Below are positions 1 to 8,370 of a DNA stretch of 64,000 bases, piece by piece (the stretch's first letter is position 1; every line of letters begins with the position of its first letter). Location of the stretch: the NCBI RefSeq assembly GCF_022271405.1, contig NZ_JAJNAL010000022.1, positions 1 through 64,000 of the forward strand. The letters run 5' to 3'. The notes under the pieces were generated by a model, which was not told the origin of the DNA, did not search any database, and was given only the letters and a program-made list of their open reading frames with translations. Source of the stretch: Rhodopseudomonas infernalis. GTDB taxonomy: Bacteria > Pseudomonadota > Alphaproteobacteria > Rhizobiales > Xanthobacteraceae. Made by a program: the position numbers and the translations under genes.

Positions 1-49
1 GGGGGGGGGGGGGGGGGGGGGCGCCGCCCCCCCCCCCCCCCCCCCCCCC
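1..49. repeat. Poly-G / poly-C palindrome
   Basis: A run of 21 G is followed by the short spacer cgccg and then a run of about 23 C, so the whole stretch can fold into one hairpin of more than 20 G:C pairs. No gene overlaps it. It may be a real homopolymer palindrome or an assembly artefact at a hard-to-sequence hairpin. Confidence 0.8.
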
Positions 50-181
50 GCCGGCATGCCCTGTTGAGTGTTTGGACGCGCCCTGCAAACCGCAGTGGCG
101 CGTCTTCGCTTATGAGAGCTGATATTGAACCGCAGCAACTTCTCGGGCACAATTCAGCTGTCCTCTTACAGGTCCATCACC

Positions 182-724
182 ATGTGCCGAAGTTACTTCT
201 TCGTTCTGGCTGCAACCTTGGCGCTGGTGCTGCCTGCCCATGCCGAAGAGCAGATGCTGCTGACGCCGCCGAAGGGGTTCAAGGTCGTGGCGGAGTCCAG
301 CACGGAGAAGACCAAAACGGCCGTGATGGTGCCGCAGGGGCAGAGCGCGGCGAACTGGACGGAGCGGCTGTCGACCCAGCTGCTGTTCAAACAGGTGGAC
401 GAGGCGCCCGAGGTTTTCCGGGCGCGGGCCGAGAAGGCGGCGCTGGCGGAGTGTCCGGGCGCGACGTTCGAGAAGCTGAAGGGCGGCACCGAAAACCTCT
501 ATCCGATGGCGGCCTGGATCGAGACCTGCGCGAAGCCCAAGGATGGCGGCGGGATGCTGCAGACCTGGACCAAAGCAGTGCAGGGCCGGGAGAATTTCTA
601 TGTCCTGCAGAAGTCGCATCGGTTTGCGCCGGACGCCAAGCAGCTCAAGGCGCTGACCAAGCTGTTCGACGCGGCGAGGGTGTGCGACACCCGCGTGCCG
701 GGCCAGCGCTGCAAGCAGAAATAG
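182..724 (+). CDS. Small secreted protein of unknown function
   Basis: I do not recognise the family. The preferred ATG gives 180 residues beginning with a clear Sec signal peptide: MCR, then a hydrophobic core, ending in PAHA before EEQ at about residue 21. The mature protein is soluble, rich in Lys and Glu, and has three cysteines at conserved-looking spacings (ECPG, ETCAK, VCDTR), so a disulfide is possible. An upstream in-frame ATG at 125 would add 19 residues ahead of the signal peptide and is less likely. The gene stands alone, with the next co-oriented gene 154 bases downstream. It resembles the many lineage-specific periplasmic proteins of Bradyrhizobium relatives, which is only an impression. 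Confidence 0.7.
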   Translation: MCRSYFFVLAATLALVLPAHAEEQMLLTPPKGFKVVAESSTEKTKTAVMVPQGQSAANWTERLSTQLLFKQVDEAPEVFRARAEKAALAECPGATFEKLKGGTENLYPMAAWIETCAKPKDGGGMLQTWTKAVQGRENFYVLQKSHRFAPDAKQLKALTKLFDAARVCDTRVPGQRCKQK

Positions 725-878
725 ACGGTCCGGCGCCAGCCGGAAGCTCTGATTCAGATCACGCCGTCGACATCGCGCGCGTGCTACAAATCCCGCGGGA
801 CCGCCGGGATTTTGCGTCGTGACCGCCGGGCGCGTGTTGCGGGAGCCCGGCTGGCGGTGATTATCGGAGCGAGGCGAT

Positions 879-1691
879 ATGACTGTTCCGTGGCATCTTG
901 TCGGACTGGCGTTACTGATCAGTCTCGCCGTGTCGGCAGCCGGCTTCCGCCGGGTCTATTACTTCGTCAGTCTGTGCTACGCCGGTGCGATCGCGGCGCA
1001 AAGCCTGGTGTTCATGCTGGTGTTTTACGCCAGCATCGAGGGCTGGGTGCTGCTGATGATGCTGGCGCTGCTGGTTTACGGCGTCCGGCTGGGCGCCTTC
1101 CTGGCGGTGCGCGAGCGCAATCCCGGTTACGCCAAGGAGCTCGCCGGCGCGGAACGCCGCACGGCGGACGTTCTGCTCTGGCAGAAGGGCGCGATCTGGC
1201 TCGGCGTCAGTCTGCTGTTCACGCTGCTGTTCTTGCCGGCGTTGCTGGTCGCCTCGCTACAGGCGGAGGGCGTCTGGCCTGCTTCGGCGCCGCTCGGCGT
1301 GATGCTCATGACCGCTGGCCTCGTGATCGAGAGCGTCGCCGACTGGCAGAAATCTCGCTACAAGCAGGCCAACCCGACGCGCTACTGCGATGTCGGCCTG
1401 TACCGGATGGTGCGCTGTCCGAACTACTTCGGCGAAATGTTGTTCTGGTTCGGCGTCTGGGTGGCTGGTCTGTCGGCTTATTCGACGCTGGCGGCGTGGC
1501 TGCTGACAACGCTGGGCCTGTTGTACATCCTCGGGCTGATGACGGCCGCCGCCGCGGGTCTCGAGCGCAAGCAGGACGACCGCTACGGCACGATGGCGGA
1601 TTATCAGGAGTATGTTCGGACCGTGCCGATCCTGTTCCCGATCACCACGATCTACACGCTGCGCCGACTGCTGCAGGCGTTCGGGCGATAG
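879..1691 (+). CDS. DUF1295 / steroid 5-alpha-reductase-like integral membrane protein
   Basis: A 270-residue protein with six or seven predicted membrane helices. The C-terminal half carries the DUF1295 signature: a loop with WQKSRYKQANPTRYCDVGLYR, then CPNYFGEMLFW, a further helix pair and a final RYGTMADYQEYV segment. In the wider family (steroid 5-alpha reductases, isoprenylcysteine methyltransferase-like enzymes) this region binds the nucleotide cofactor and lipid substrate. The substrate cannot be deduced. The gene is single and is followed on the other strand by a terminator and a convergent gene. Confidence 0.8.
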   Translation: MTVPWHLVGLALLISLAVSAAGFRRVYYFVSLCYAGAIAAQSLVFMLVFYASIEGWVLLMMLALLVYGVRLGAFLAVRERNPGYAKELAGAERRTADVLLWQKGAIWLGVSLLFTLLFLPALLVASLQAEGVWPASAPLGVMLMTAGLVIESVADWQKSRYKQANPTRYCDVGLYRMVRCPNYFGEMLFWFGVWVAGLSAYSTLAAWLLTTLGLLYILGLMTAAAAGLERKQDDRYGTMADYQEYVRTVPILFPITTIYTLRRLLQAFGR

Positions 1692-1737
1692 GGCGGATCT
1701 TTCTGCTGACTGCCTTCTGGAGACGTAGCCCGACAGC

Positions 1738-1761
1738 AAAAGGCCCCGCCGAAGCGGGGCC
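1738..1761 (-). terminator. Rho-independent terminator for the 1786-2064 gene
   Basis: An 8-bp G+C stem (ggccccgc/gcggggcc) with a four-base loop occupies 1742-1761. Read on the minus strand it is followed by TTTT. It lies 25 bases beyond the stop of the minus-strand gene. Confidence 0.8.
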
Positions 1762-1785
1762 GAATGGTCGGTGGTGCCGGCCAGC

Positions 1786-2064
1786 TCAGTAACGGCGCAG
1801 GCAGCGGCCGGCGCGCCAGAAATAGCCGGGCGGGCAGGCGCGCGGCGCAACTACGCGCGGCGGAACGACGACGACCGGTGGGCGACGATACATCGGGCGG
1901 CAGCGGCCCATCGGTCCGCGCGCCCAGCCCGGGCCGCAGCCCTGCGCCACCTGAATTACATCGGCGCTGCCGTTTGCGCCGAGCGGCGCCACCGGCATCG
2001 CATTCGCGGCGCTGACTCCGCCGAGCACTGCAGCAAAGCTGGCTGCTGCGATCAACATCTTCAT
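1786..2064 (-). CDS. GCG_CRPN-type small secreted protein
   Basis: A 92-residue exported protein. Residues 1-22 are a typical signal peptide (MKMLIAAASFAAVLGG...ANA). The mature part contains GCGPGWARGPMGRCRP, which matches the GCG_CRPN prefix motif of small Pro/Arg/Tyr-rich proteins common in Rhizobiales, then a Val/Pro-rich stretch and a final CPPGYFWRAGRCLRRY module. Four cysteines are present, suggesting two disulfides. Function of the family is unknown. The start is supported by a GAGGAAAA ribosome site 7-8 bases upstream. Confidence 0.75.
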   Translation of the reverse strand: MKMLIAAASFAAVLGGVSAANAMPVAPLGANGSADVIQVAQGCGPGWARGPMGRCRPMYRRPPVVVVPPRVVAPRACPPGYFWRAGRCLRRY

Positions 2065-2216
2065 TGGCTTTTTCCTCGTTCGGCCGCGAAGCGGCGGCTG
2101 GTGAAACTCCGCATGCCGGCTTCGGCACGCGTTTGTCCCCGGTTCCGCTTAGCCGATTCGGCCTCGCCGCGGCACGAGCCTTCCGACGCACTTGCTGTCT
2201 CACGTCCAGCCAAACG

Positions 2217-2246
2217 AAAACGGCGGATGCCGATGCATCCGCCGTT
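2217..2246 (-). terminator. Strong rho-independent terminator for the 2269-2679 gene
   Basis: A perfect 12-bp stem (aacggcggatgc and its complement, 2219-2246) has a four-base loop. On the minus strand it is followed by TTTTCGTTT. It lies 23 bases past the stop of the upstream minus-strand gene. Confidence 0.9.
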
Positions 2247-2268
2247 CACGGCCATCAAAGTGGTGATG

Positions 2269-2679
2269 TTACCTGATCGCGTTGTCGCTCGGCTGGCTTG
2301 TGGTCGCCGGCGTCTGCGCGGGCGAAGGCGCTGCGCCGGTGGTCACGCCGGGAGATGGGTTCGGTCGCGGCGCAGTGTCGCTCGCTGCAGGCGAGCCTTG
2401 CTTGGCTTGAGCTTCCTGCGCGGCTGGGCTGAGCGGCGTGTCGGGAACAGTGGTGGCGACCGGCGCGGACTTGGGATCCACCGCGGTCGAATTCATGCCG
2501 TAGAACACCGCACCGAATAGGAGTGCGATGACGGCTGCGAACATGACGATTCGGCCGGTGCCGATGCGTCCTTCGCGCAGTTCCGGATCGGCTTGCAAAT
2601 CGGAATCGAAACGCGACGCCGCAGCGTCCGGCTCGGGCCGATAGGACTCCTTGGAATTCTGCGTATTTCCTTGCGCCAT
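2269..2679 (-). CDS. Single-span membrane protein with Pro/Ala-rich periplasmic tail
   Basis: A 136-residue protein, not assigned to a named family. The N-terminal 40 residues are polar and acidic, a transmembrane segment follows (about residues 44-62, IVMFAAVIALLFGAVFYG), and the rest is a low-complexity Pro/Ala/Ser/Thr tail likely to be periplasmic and disordered. The start was moved nine codons inward from the longest frame because AAAGGAGG lies 7 bases before ATGGCGCAA. Short proteins with this layout occur in Rhodopseudomonas and Bradyrhizobium with no known role. Confidence 0.75.
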   Translation of the reverse strand: MAQGNTQNSKESYRPEPDAAASRFDSDLQADPELREGRIGTGRIVMFAAVIALLFGAVFYGMNSTAVDPKSAPVATTVPDTPLSPAAQEAQAKQGSPAASDTAPRPNPSPGVTTGAAPSPAQTPATTSQPSDNAIR

Positions 2680-2954
2680 GCAGTTCCTCCTTTCCGTCCG
2701 TGTCAATCCCCCGCCGCCAAATCTGTTCCGCTTCGCTGCGCAGCAGCGAGTCGCGACATGATCGGTCTCGCGACGCGGCTTACACGCACGAAATGCAAAG
2801 CGGCGAGCGCGCTGCGGATCGAAAGCTGCAAATCCGGAAAGCGGAGCAGGGTCTCGGTTTTTTCTGATGCGTCAGCGACATAAACCGCTAGACTAATTCC
2901 AAAGACCGCAGCAGCGGCAACGGTTGCGCGGTCGAAACGCTCTATGAGGGCCGT

Positions 2955-5900
2955 ATGGGAATCGACCAGGGACCGATCAGTCTCGACCAGAAATACACCC
3001 AGCATTCGGGACACATTTTCCTCACCGGCATTCAGGCGCTGGTGCGGTTGCCGATGGCGCAGGTCCGGCGCGATCGTGCCGCGGGGCTCAACACCGCCGG
3101 CTTCGTCACCGGCTATCGCGGCTCGCCGCTCGGCGGTTACGATCAGCAACTGATCTCGGCGCGGCGCCACCTCGATCAGTACAACGTCAAGTTCCAGCCC
3201 GGCGTGAACGAGGACCTCGCGGCCACCGCGATCTGGGGCACGCAGCAGCTCAATTTGTCGCCGGGTGCGCAGTACGACGGCATCACCGGCATTTGGTACG
3301 GCAAGGGCCCTGGCGTCGATCGTTGCGGCGACGTGTTTCGTCACGGCAACGCTGCGGGGTCGGCGAAGAACGGCGGCGTGCTGTGCCTCGCCGGCGACGA
3401 TCACGGCGCCAAGTCGTCGACGGTTCCGCATCAGTCCGACCACGCTTTCATCGCGGCGCTGATGCCGTATCTCTATCCGTCGTCGATCCACGAAATCATC
3501 GAGATGGGGCTGCTCGGCATCGCGATGTCGCGCTACTCCGGCTGCTGGGTCGGCATGAAGGTGATCACCGAGACGGTGGAGACTACCGCGGAGATCAATC
3601 TCGCCGACGAGATGACGCCGTTTGTCATCCCGACCGATTTCGAGATGCCGCCGGGCGGCCTCAATCTGCGGTGGCCGGACGATCGCTACGATCAGGACCG
3701 CCGGCTGCAGGACTACAAGGGCTTTGCCGCGATCGCCTTCGCGCGCGCCAACAAGGTCAACCGCGTCACCATGGACTCGCCGAACGCCCGCTTCGGCATC
3801 ATGGCGTCGGGCAAGAGCTATGAGGACGTGCGTCAGGCGTTGCGCGAACTCGGCATCGACGAGCAGGTCGCCGCGCGGATCGGCCTGCGGCTGTACAAGG
3901 TCGGCATGCCGTGGCCGCTCGAGCCGGAAGGGGTACGCGAGTTTGCCCGCGGGCTCGAAGAGATCTTCGTGATCGAGGAACGTCGCGAGATCGTCGAGAA
4001 CCAGGTCAAGCAACATCTGTTCGGCATGCGCGAGCGCCCGCGCGTGATCGGCAAGATGGACGAGCATGACCATCGCCTGCTGCCGTTCGCCCAGGAGCTC
4101 AGCGTCGCCAAGGTCGCGACTTCGGTGGTCGACCGGCTGCTCGCGATGGAGATCGACCCGACCATCGCCGAGATGCTGCGCGCCAAAGCCGACTGGTTCC
4201 ATGGCCGCGATGCCTCGCAGGTCCAGAACGTCGTGCCGCTGGTGCGCACGCCGTATTTCTGTTCGGGCTGCCCGCACAACACGTCGACCAAAGTGCCCGA
4301 CGGCAGCCGCGCGCTGGGCGGAATCGGCTGTCACTTCATGTCGCTGTGGATGGATCGCAACACCGAGACCTTCACCCACATGGGCGGCGAGGGCGTGCCG
4401 TGGGTCGGCATTGCTCCGTTCACCGACGAGAAGCACATCTTCGCCAATCTCGGCGACGGCACGTACTTCCATTCCGGCTCGCTGGCGATTCGGCAGTCGA
4501 TCGCCTCCAAGGCGAACATCACCTACAAGATCCTCTACAACGATGCCGTGGCGATGACCGGCGGTCAGCGTCACGACGGCGATCTGTCGCCGCAGCAGAT
4601 CACCTATCAGCTTCATTCGGAGGGCATCCGCGACATCTATCTGGTGTCGGAAACTCCCGACGCCTATCCGGCGGACAGCATCGCGCCGGGAACGCGGACG
4701 CGGCATCGCGACGAACTCGACGCGGTGATGAAGGAATGCCGCGACATCAAGGGCGCGTCGGCCATCGTGTTCGTGCAGACCTGCGCGGCCGAGAAGCGCC
4801 GCCGCCGCAAGCGCGGCACGCTGGAAGATCCGGCTCGCCGCGTCCTGATCAACGCGGCGGTGTGCGAGGGCTGCGGCGACTGCTCGGTGCAGTCGAACTG
4901 CATCTCGGTCGAACCGCTGGAGACCGAGCTCGGCCGCAAGCGCACCATCAACCAGTCGAGCTGCAATAAGGATTACTCCTGCCTCAAGGGCTTCTGCCCG
5001 TCCTTCATCACGATCGACGGCGGCAGCCTTCGCAAGCGCGCCGCGGTCGATCTCGGCAATCTCGGGGCGCTGCCGGAGCCGGCTGCACGGCCGGGACTCG
5101 ACCGGCCTTACAACATCGCCGTTGGCGGTGTCGGCGGCACCGGCGTGCTGACGATCGGTGCGCTGCTCGGCATGGCGGCGCACATTGAGGGCAAGGCTTC
5201 GATGATCCTCGACATGTCCGGTCTGGCGCAGAAGGGCGGCGCTGTGCTGAGCCACGTCCGGCTGTCGGAAAAGCCGGAGGATGTGACCTGTTCGCGGATC
5301 GTGACCGGCTCGGCGGACGTGCTGATCGTCGCCGACGAGGTGATGGCGATCTCGAAGGAGACGATCTCGCTGTGCGACAGCGGTCGCACTCACGGCGTGG
5401 TCAACACGCATCTGATCCCGATTGCGGATTTCATCCGTAATCGCGATTTCGATTTCCAGACCCGCAAGGTCAACAGCGTGCTGACCGCCGCGCTCACCAA
5501 GGACTCGTCGTTCCTCGACTTCACCAAGGCGGCCGAGGCGCTGCTGGGTGACGCCATCGCCACCAACATGATGATGATGGGCTTTGCCTATCAGCGCGGG
5601 CTGCTGCCGCTGTCCGCGACGGCGATCGAGCAGGCGATCGAACTGAACGGCGTGTCGATCAAGATGAACACGCAGGCGTTCCGGCTCGGCCGTCTTGCCG
5701 CCGCCGATCCGGCACAGCTGGCGACGCTGCTGCAGGGTGCGGACCCCGTCGCGGCGCCGAAGACCCAAGGCGAGATGTCGCTCGACGAGGTCATCGCTCA
5801 TCGCACCGCGATGCTCACCGACTATCAGGGCAAGCGGCTGGCCAGGCGCTATGCCGACCTCGTCGCCAAGGTCCGCACCGCCGCCGATGCCGGCGGCTAC

Positions 5901-6440
5901 GACGAAGCGCTGCCGCGCGCGGTGGCGATCAACTACGCCAAGCTGCTCGCCTACAAGGACGAGTACGAAGTCGCGCGCTTGCTGACACTTCCGGCGTTCG
6001 AACAGAAAATCCGCGATCAGTTCGAGGGCGACTACAAAGTCAGCTTCAATCTGGCGCCGCCGATCCTGCCCGGCGTCGACGTCACCGGGCGGCCGAAGAA
6101 GCGGCAGTTCGGGGAGGGCATGCGTCCGGTGTTCCGCACGCTCGCGGCCCTCCGTTTCGTCCGTGGTACGCCGATCGACGTGTTCGGCTATCATCCCGAG
6201 CGCAAGCTGGAGCGGCAGCTGATTGCCGATTACGAGGCGGACGTCTCCAGCGTGCTGCAGCATCTGTCGCCCGCGACCGTGCAGACGGCGATCGAATTGC
6301 TGTCGATGCCGGACCTGATCCGCGGCTACGGCCCGATTAAGCAGAAGTCGGTCGACGACACCAAACCGCGATATACCGAACTGCGCGCCAGCCTTCGCGA
6401 TCCGCAACCCGCTCCGCCGCGGCAGATGGCGGCGGAGTAG
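2955..6440 (+). CDS. Fused indolepyruvate:ferredoxin oxidoreductase
   Basis: A 1161-residue single-chain 2-oxoacid:ferredoxin oxidoreductase of the indolepyruvate type. It converts arylpyruvates (from Trp, Phe or Tyr transamination) to aryl-acetyl-CoA, passing electrons to ferredoxin. Order of parts: pyrimidine-type thiamine domain (1-400), thiamine diphosphate domain starting near residue 433 (CSGCPHNT, then GDGTYFHSG with a following N), a cysteine-rich segment near residues 635-665 (CEGCGDC...CISVE, CNKDYSCLKGFC) that should carry an iron-sulfur cluster, and the gamma-like domain from about residue 720 (GGVGGTGVLTIG, GLAQKGGAVLSH), followed by a C-terminal DUF6537-like extension. Length is normal for the fused form. 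GAGGGCC precedes the ATG. Neighbouring thiolase, DUF35 and MaoC genes suggest further breakdown of the acyl-CoA product, which is inference. Confidence 0.92.
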   Translation: MGIDQGPISLDQKYTQHSGHIFLTGIQALVRLPMAQVRRDRAAGLNTAGFVTGYRGSPLGGYDQQLISARRHLDQYNVKFQPGVNEDLAATAIWGTQQLNLSPGAQYDGITGIWYGKGPGVDRCGDVFRHGNAAGSAKNGGVLCLAGDDHGAKSSTVPHQSDHAFIAALMPYLYPSSIHEIIEMGLLGIAMSRYSGCWVGMKVITETVETTAEINLADEMTPFVIPTDFEMPPGGLNLRWPDDRYDQDRRLQDYKGFAAIAFARANKVNRVTMDSPNARFGIMASGKSYEDVRQALRELGIDEQVAARIGLRLYKVGMPWPLEPEGVREFARGLEEIFVIEERREIVENQVKQHLFGMRERPRVIGKMDEHDHRLLPFAQELSVAKVATSVVDRLLAMEIDPTIAEMLRAKADWFHGRDASQVQNVVPLVRTPYFCSGCPHNTSTKVPDGSRALGGIGCHFMSLWMDRNTETFTHMGGEGVPWVGIAPFTDEKHIFANLGDGTYFHSGSLAIRQSIASKANITYKILYNDAVAMTGGQRHDGDLSPQQITYQLHSEGIRDIYLVSETPDAYPADSIAPGTRTRHRDELDAVMKECRDIKGASAIVFVQTCAAEKRRRRKRGTLEDPARRVLINAAVCEGCGDCSVQSNCISVEPLETELGRKRTINQSSCNKDYSCLKGFCPSFITIDGGSLRKRAAVDLGNLGALPEPAARPGLDRPYNIAVGGVGGTGVLTIGALLGMAAHIEGKASMILDMSGLAQKGGAVLSHVRLSEKPEDVTCSRIVTGSADVLIVADEVMAISKETISLCDSGRTHGVVNTHLIPIADFIRNRDFDFQTRKVNSVLTAALTKDSSFLDFTKAAEALLGDAIATNMMMMGFAYQRGLLPLSATAIEQAIELNGVSIKMNTQAFRLGRLAAADPAQLATLLQGADPVAAPKTQGEMSLDEVIAHRTAMLTDYQGKRLARRYADLVAKVRTAADAGGYDEALPRAVAINYAKLLAYKDEYEVARLLTLPAFEQKIRDQFEGDYKVSFNLAPPILPGVDVTGRPKKRQFGEGMRPVFRTLAALRFVRGTPIDVFGYHPERKLERQLIADYEADVSSVLQHLSPATVQTAIELLSMPDLIRGYGPIKQKSVDDTKPRYTELRASLRDPQPAPPRQMAAE

Positions 6441-6460
6441 TCCCGCTCCAACCTCTCCAC

Positions 6461-6539
6461 GTCATTGCGAGCGAAGCGAAGCAATTCAGTTCAGTGCACT
6501 GAGCTGGATTGCTTCGTCGTTTCGCTCCTCGCAATGACG
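6461..6539. repeat. REP-like palindrome, family A copy 1
   Basis: An imperfect inverted repeat from gtcattgcga to tcgcaatgac, with inner arms gcgaagcgaagcaat and attgcttcg. It follows the stop of the indolepyruvate oxidoreductase by 20 bases and could act as its terminator. Related copies lie at 8241, 19960, 31288 and 59107. Confidence 0.85.
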
Positions 6540-6678
6540 GAGCGGTTGTCGATACGGTCCCTTATGGATCTCCGCCGCATTCCATCTCACGGGAATTCGC
6601 CGCGCCGCGAACACGCTTGCCAAGGTCGTCCGGAGCGGTCAGAAAAACCATCCGATCAAACGCCAGCGGAGAACTGCG

Positions 6679-7827
6679 TTGACCATAAGAGGCAAGGCCT
6701 ACATTGCCGGCATCTACGAACATCCGACGCGCCACGCGCCCGACAAATCCATCGCCCAGCTCCACGCCGAAGTCGCCAGAGGCGCGATCGAAGACGCCGG
6801 CCTGAGCAAGGACGATATCGACGGCTATTTCTGCGCCGGCGATGCGCCGGGCGGCGTGATGGCGATGGTCGATTATCTCGGCCTCAAGGTTCGTCACTTC
6901 GATTCCACCGACACTGGCGGTTGCTCCTATCTGGTGCATCTCGGCCATGCCGCCGAAGCGATCGCCGCGGGGCGCTGCTCGGTGGCGCTGATCACGCTGG
7001 CCGGCAAGCCGCGCACCGGCGCATTGCCGCCGCGTCCCGTCGGAGCGGAGGGTGACTTCGAACTGGCCTATGGCGCCACCACGCACAACGTCTACGCAAT
7101 GTGCGCGGCGCGCCACATGCACGACTACGGCACGACCTCCGAACAGCTCGCCTGGATCAAGGTCGCGGCCTCGCATCACGCGCAGTACAACGAAAACGCG
7201 ATGCTGCGCGACGTCGTGACCGTCGAGGACGTGCTGAACTCGCCTCTGATTGCCGATCCGCTGCATCGGCTGGATTGCTGTGTCGTCACTGACGGCGGCG
7301 GCGCGCTGATCGTCACCACCGAGGAAATCGCGCGCAGCCTGAAGCGGCCGCTGGTGCGGATGATCGGTGCCGGCGAAGCGATCAAGGGGCCGCGCGGCGG
7401 CAAGGATCTCGATCTGACTTATTCGGCAGGCGTCTGGTCCGGCCCGGCGGCGTTCGAGATGGCCGGCGTGACGCCGAAGGACATCAAGTACGCGTCGATC
7501 TACGACAGCTTCACCATCACGGTGCTGATGCAGCTCGAAGACCTCGGCTTCTGCAAGAAGGGCGAGGGCGGCAAATTCGTCGCCGACGGCAATTTGATCT
7601 CGGGCGTCGGCAAACTGCCGTTCAACACGGACGGCGGCGGGCTGTGCAGCAACCATCCGGTCAATCGCGGCGGCATGACCAAGCTGCTCGAAGCGGTGCG
7701 TCAGCTTCGCGGCGAGGCGCATCCCAAGGTGCAGGTGCCGAACTGCGATCTGGCCTTGGCTCACGGCACCGGCGGCATGCTCGGCATCCGCCACGGCGCA
7801 TCGACCTGCATTCTGGAGCGCGTGTGA
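6679..7827 (+). CDS. Thiolase-superfamily protein (SCP2/Ltp2-like)
   Basis: A 382-residue thiolase-fold protein resembling the non-decarboxylating or lyase-type SCP2-thiolases that work with a DUF35 partner. A TTG start is preceded by GGAGAAC. Visible landmarks are the N-terminal AEVARGAIEDAGL, the region STDTGGCS (residues 77-83) where thiolases carry the nucleophilic Cys, HPVNRGG (conserved His loop) and the C-terminal HGTGGMLG. Ungapped comparison with the helix AAEAIAAG puts the nucleophile position on Gly81, with Cys82 one residue off, so it may be an aldol/Claisen lyase rather than a true thiolase. Its stop overlaps the start of the DUF35 gene (TGATG), so the two are translationally coupled. 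Confidence 0.85.
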   Translation: MTIRGKAYIAGIYEHPTRHAPDKSIAQLHAEVARGAIEDAGLSKDDIDGYFCAGDAPGGVMAMVDYLGLKVRHFDSTDTGGCSYLVHLGHAAEAIAAGRCSVALITLAGKPRTGALPPRPVGAEGDFELAYGATTHNVYAMCAARHMHDYGTTSEQLAWIKVAASHHAQYNENAMLRDVVTVEDVLNSPLIADPLHRLDCCVVTDGGGALIVTTEEIARSLKRPLVRMIGAGEAIKGPRGGKDLDLTYSAGVWSGPAAFEMAGVTPKDIKYASIYDSFTITVLMQLEDLGFCKKGEGGKFVADGNLISGVGKLPFNTDGGGLCSNHPVNRGGMTKLLEAVRQLRGEAHPKVQVPNCDLALAHGTGGMLGIRHGASTCILERV

Positions 7828-8219
7828 TGAACAGCCCCGTTAAATATCCTGCGCCTCAGGGCAATCCGGAAACCAAGCCGTTTTGGGATGCGGCGACCGA
7901 AGGCAAGCTGCTGATCAAGCGCTGCACATCCTGCGGCGAAGCGCACTACTTCCCGCGCGCGCTGTGCCCGTTCTGTTTCTCGGACCAGACCGTCTGGGAA
8001 GAGAGCAAAGGCGAGGGCGAGATCTACAGCTTCAGCCTGATGCGCAAATCGGCGACCGGTCCGTATGCGATCGGCTACGTCACGCTGAAGGAAGGCCCGT
8101 CGGTGCTGACCAACTTCGTCGATTGCGATTTCGGCAGCCTGAAGATCGGTACCAAGGTCAAGGTGGTGTTCAAACCCAGCGACGGCGGCGCGCCGCTGCC
8201 GTTCTTCACGATGGCCTGA
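7827..8219 (+). CDS. DUF35 OB-fold zinc-ribbon protein, thiolase partner
   Basis: A 130-residue protein with the rubredoxin-like zinc ribbon CTSC...CPFC followed by a DUF35/OB-fold domain (GEGEIYSFS, VLTNFVDCD, GTKVKVVF). Proteins of this family bind acyl-CoA and form stable complexes with thiolase-like enzymes, for example in archaeal HMG-CoA synthesis and in steroid side-chain retro-aldol cleavage. The one-base overlap with the thiolase-like gene argues that the two products act as one complex. A longer open frame extends upstream inside the thiolase gene but reads there as a shadow. Confidence 0.88.
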   Translation: MNSPVKYPAPQGNPETKPFWDAATEGKLLIKRCTSCGEAHYFPRALCPFCFSDQTVWEESKGEGEIYSFSLMRKSATGPYAIGYVTLKEGPSVLTNFVDCDFGSLKIGTKVKVVFKPSDGGAPLPFFTMA

Positions 8220-8240
8220 TCGCGCAACCGCGCTCACCGC

Positions 8241-8322
8241 GTCATTGCGAGGAGCGAAGCGACGAAGCAATCCAGCCACGGTGCTCGGCGCTTTGGATTG
8301 CTTCGCTGCGCTCGCAATGTCG
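8241..8322. repeat. REP-like palindrome, family A copy 2
   Basis: Inverted repeat with outer arms gtcattgcgaggagcgaagc and gctgcgctcgcaatgt. It fills most of the gap between the DUF35 gene and the MaoC-like gene. Confidence 0.85.
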
Positions 8323-8370
8323 GGGATGGGCCCGGCTTTATCGTCAGAGATTACAACAACGGAGAAGCCG

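Noticed and set aside
2703-6407. A 1234-residue open frame on the minus strand
   Set aside because: It lies wholly opposite the indolepyruvate oxidoreductase gene and is Arg/His/Asp-rich in the manner of a GC-rich antisense shadow, with no recognisable domain or ribosome site.
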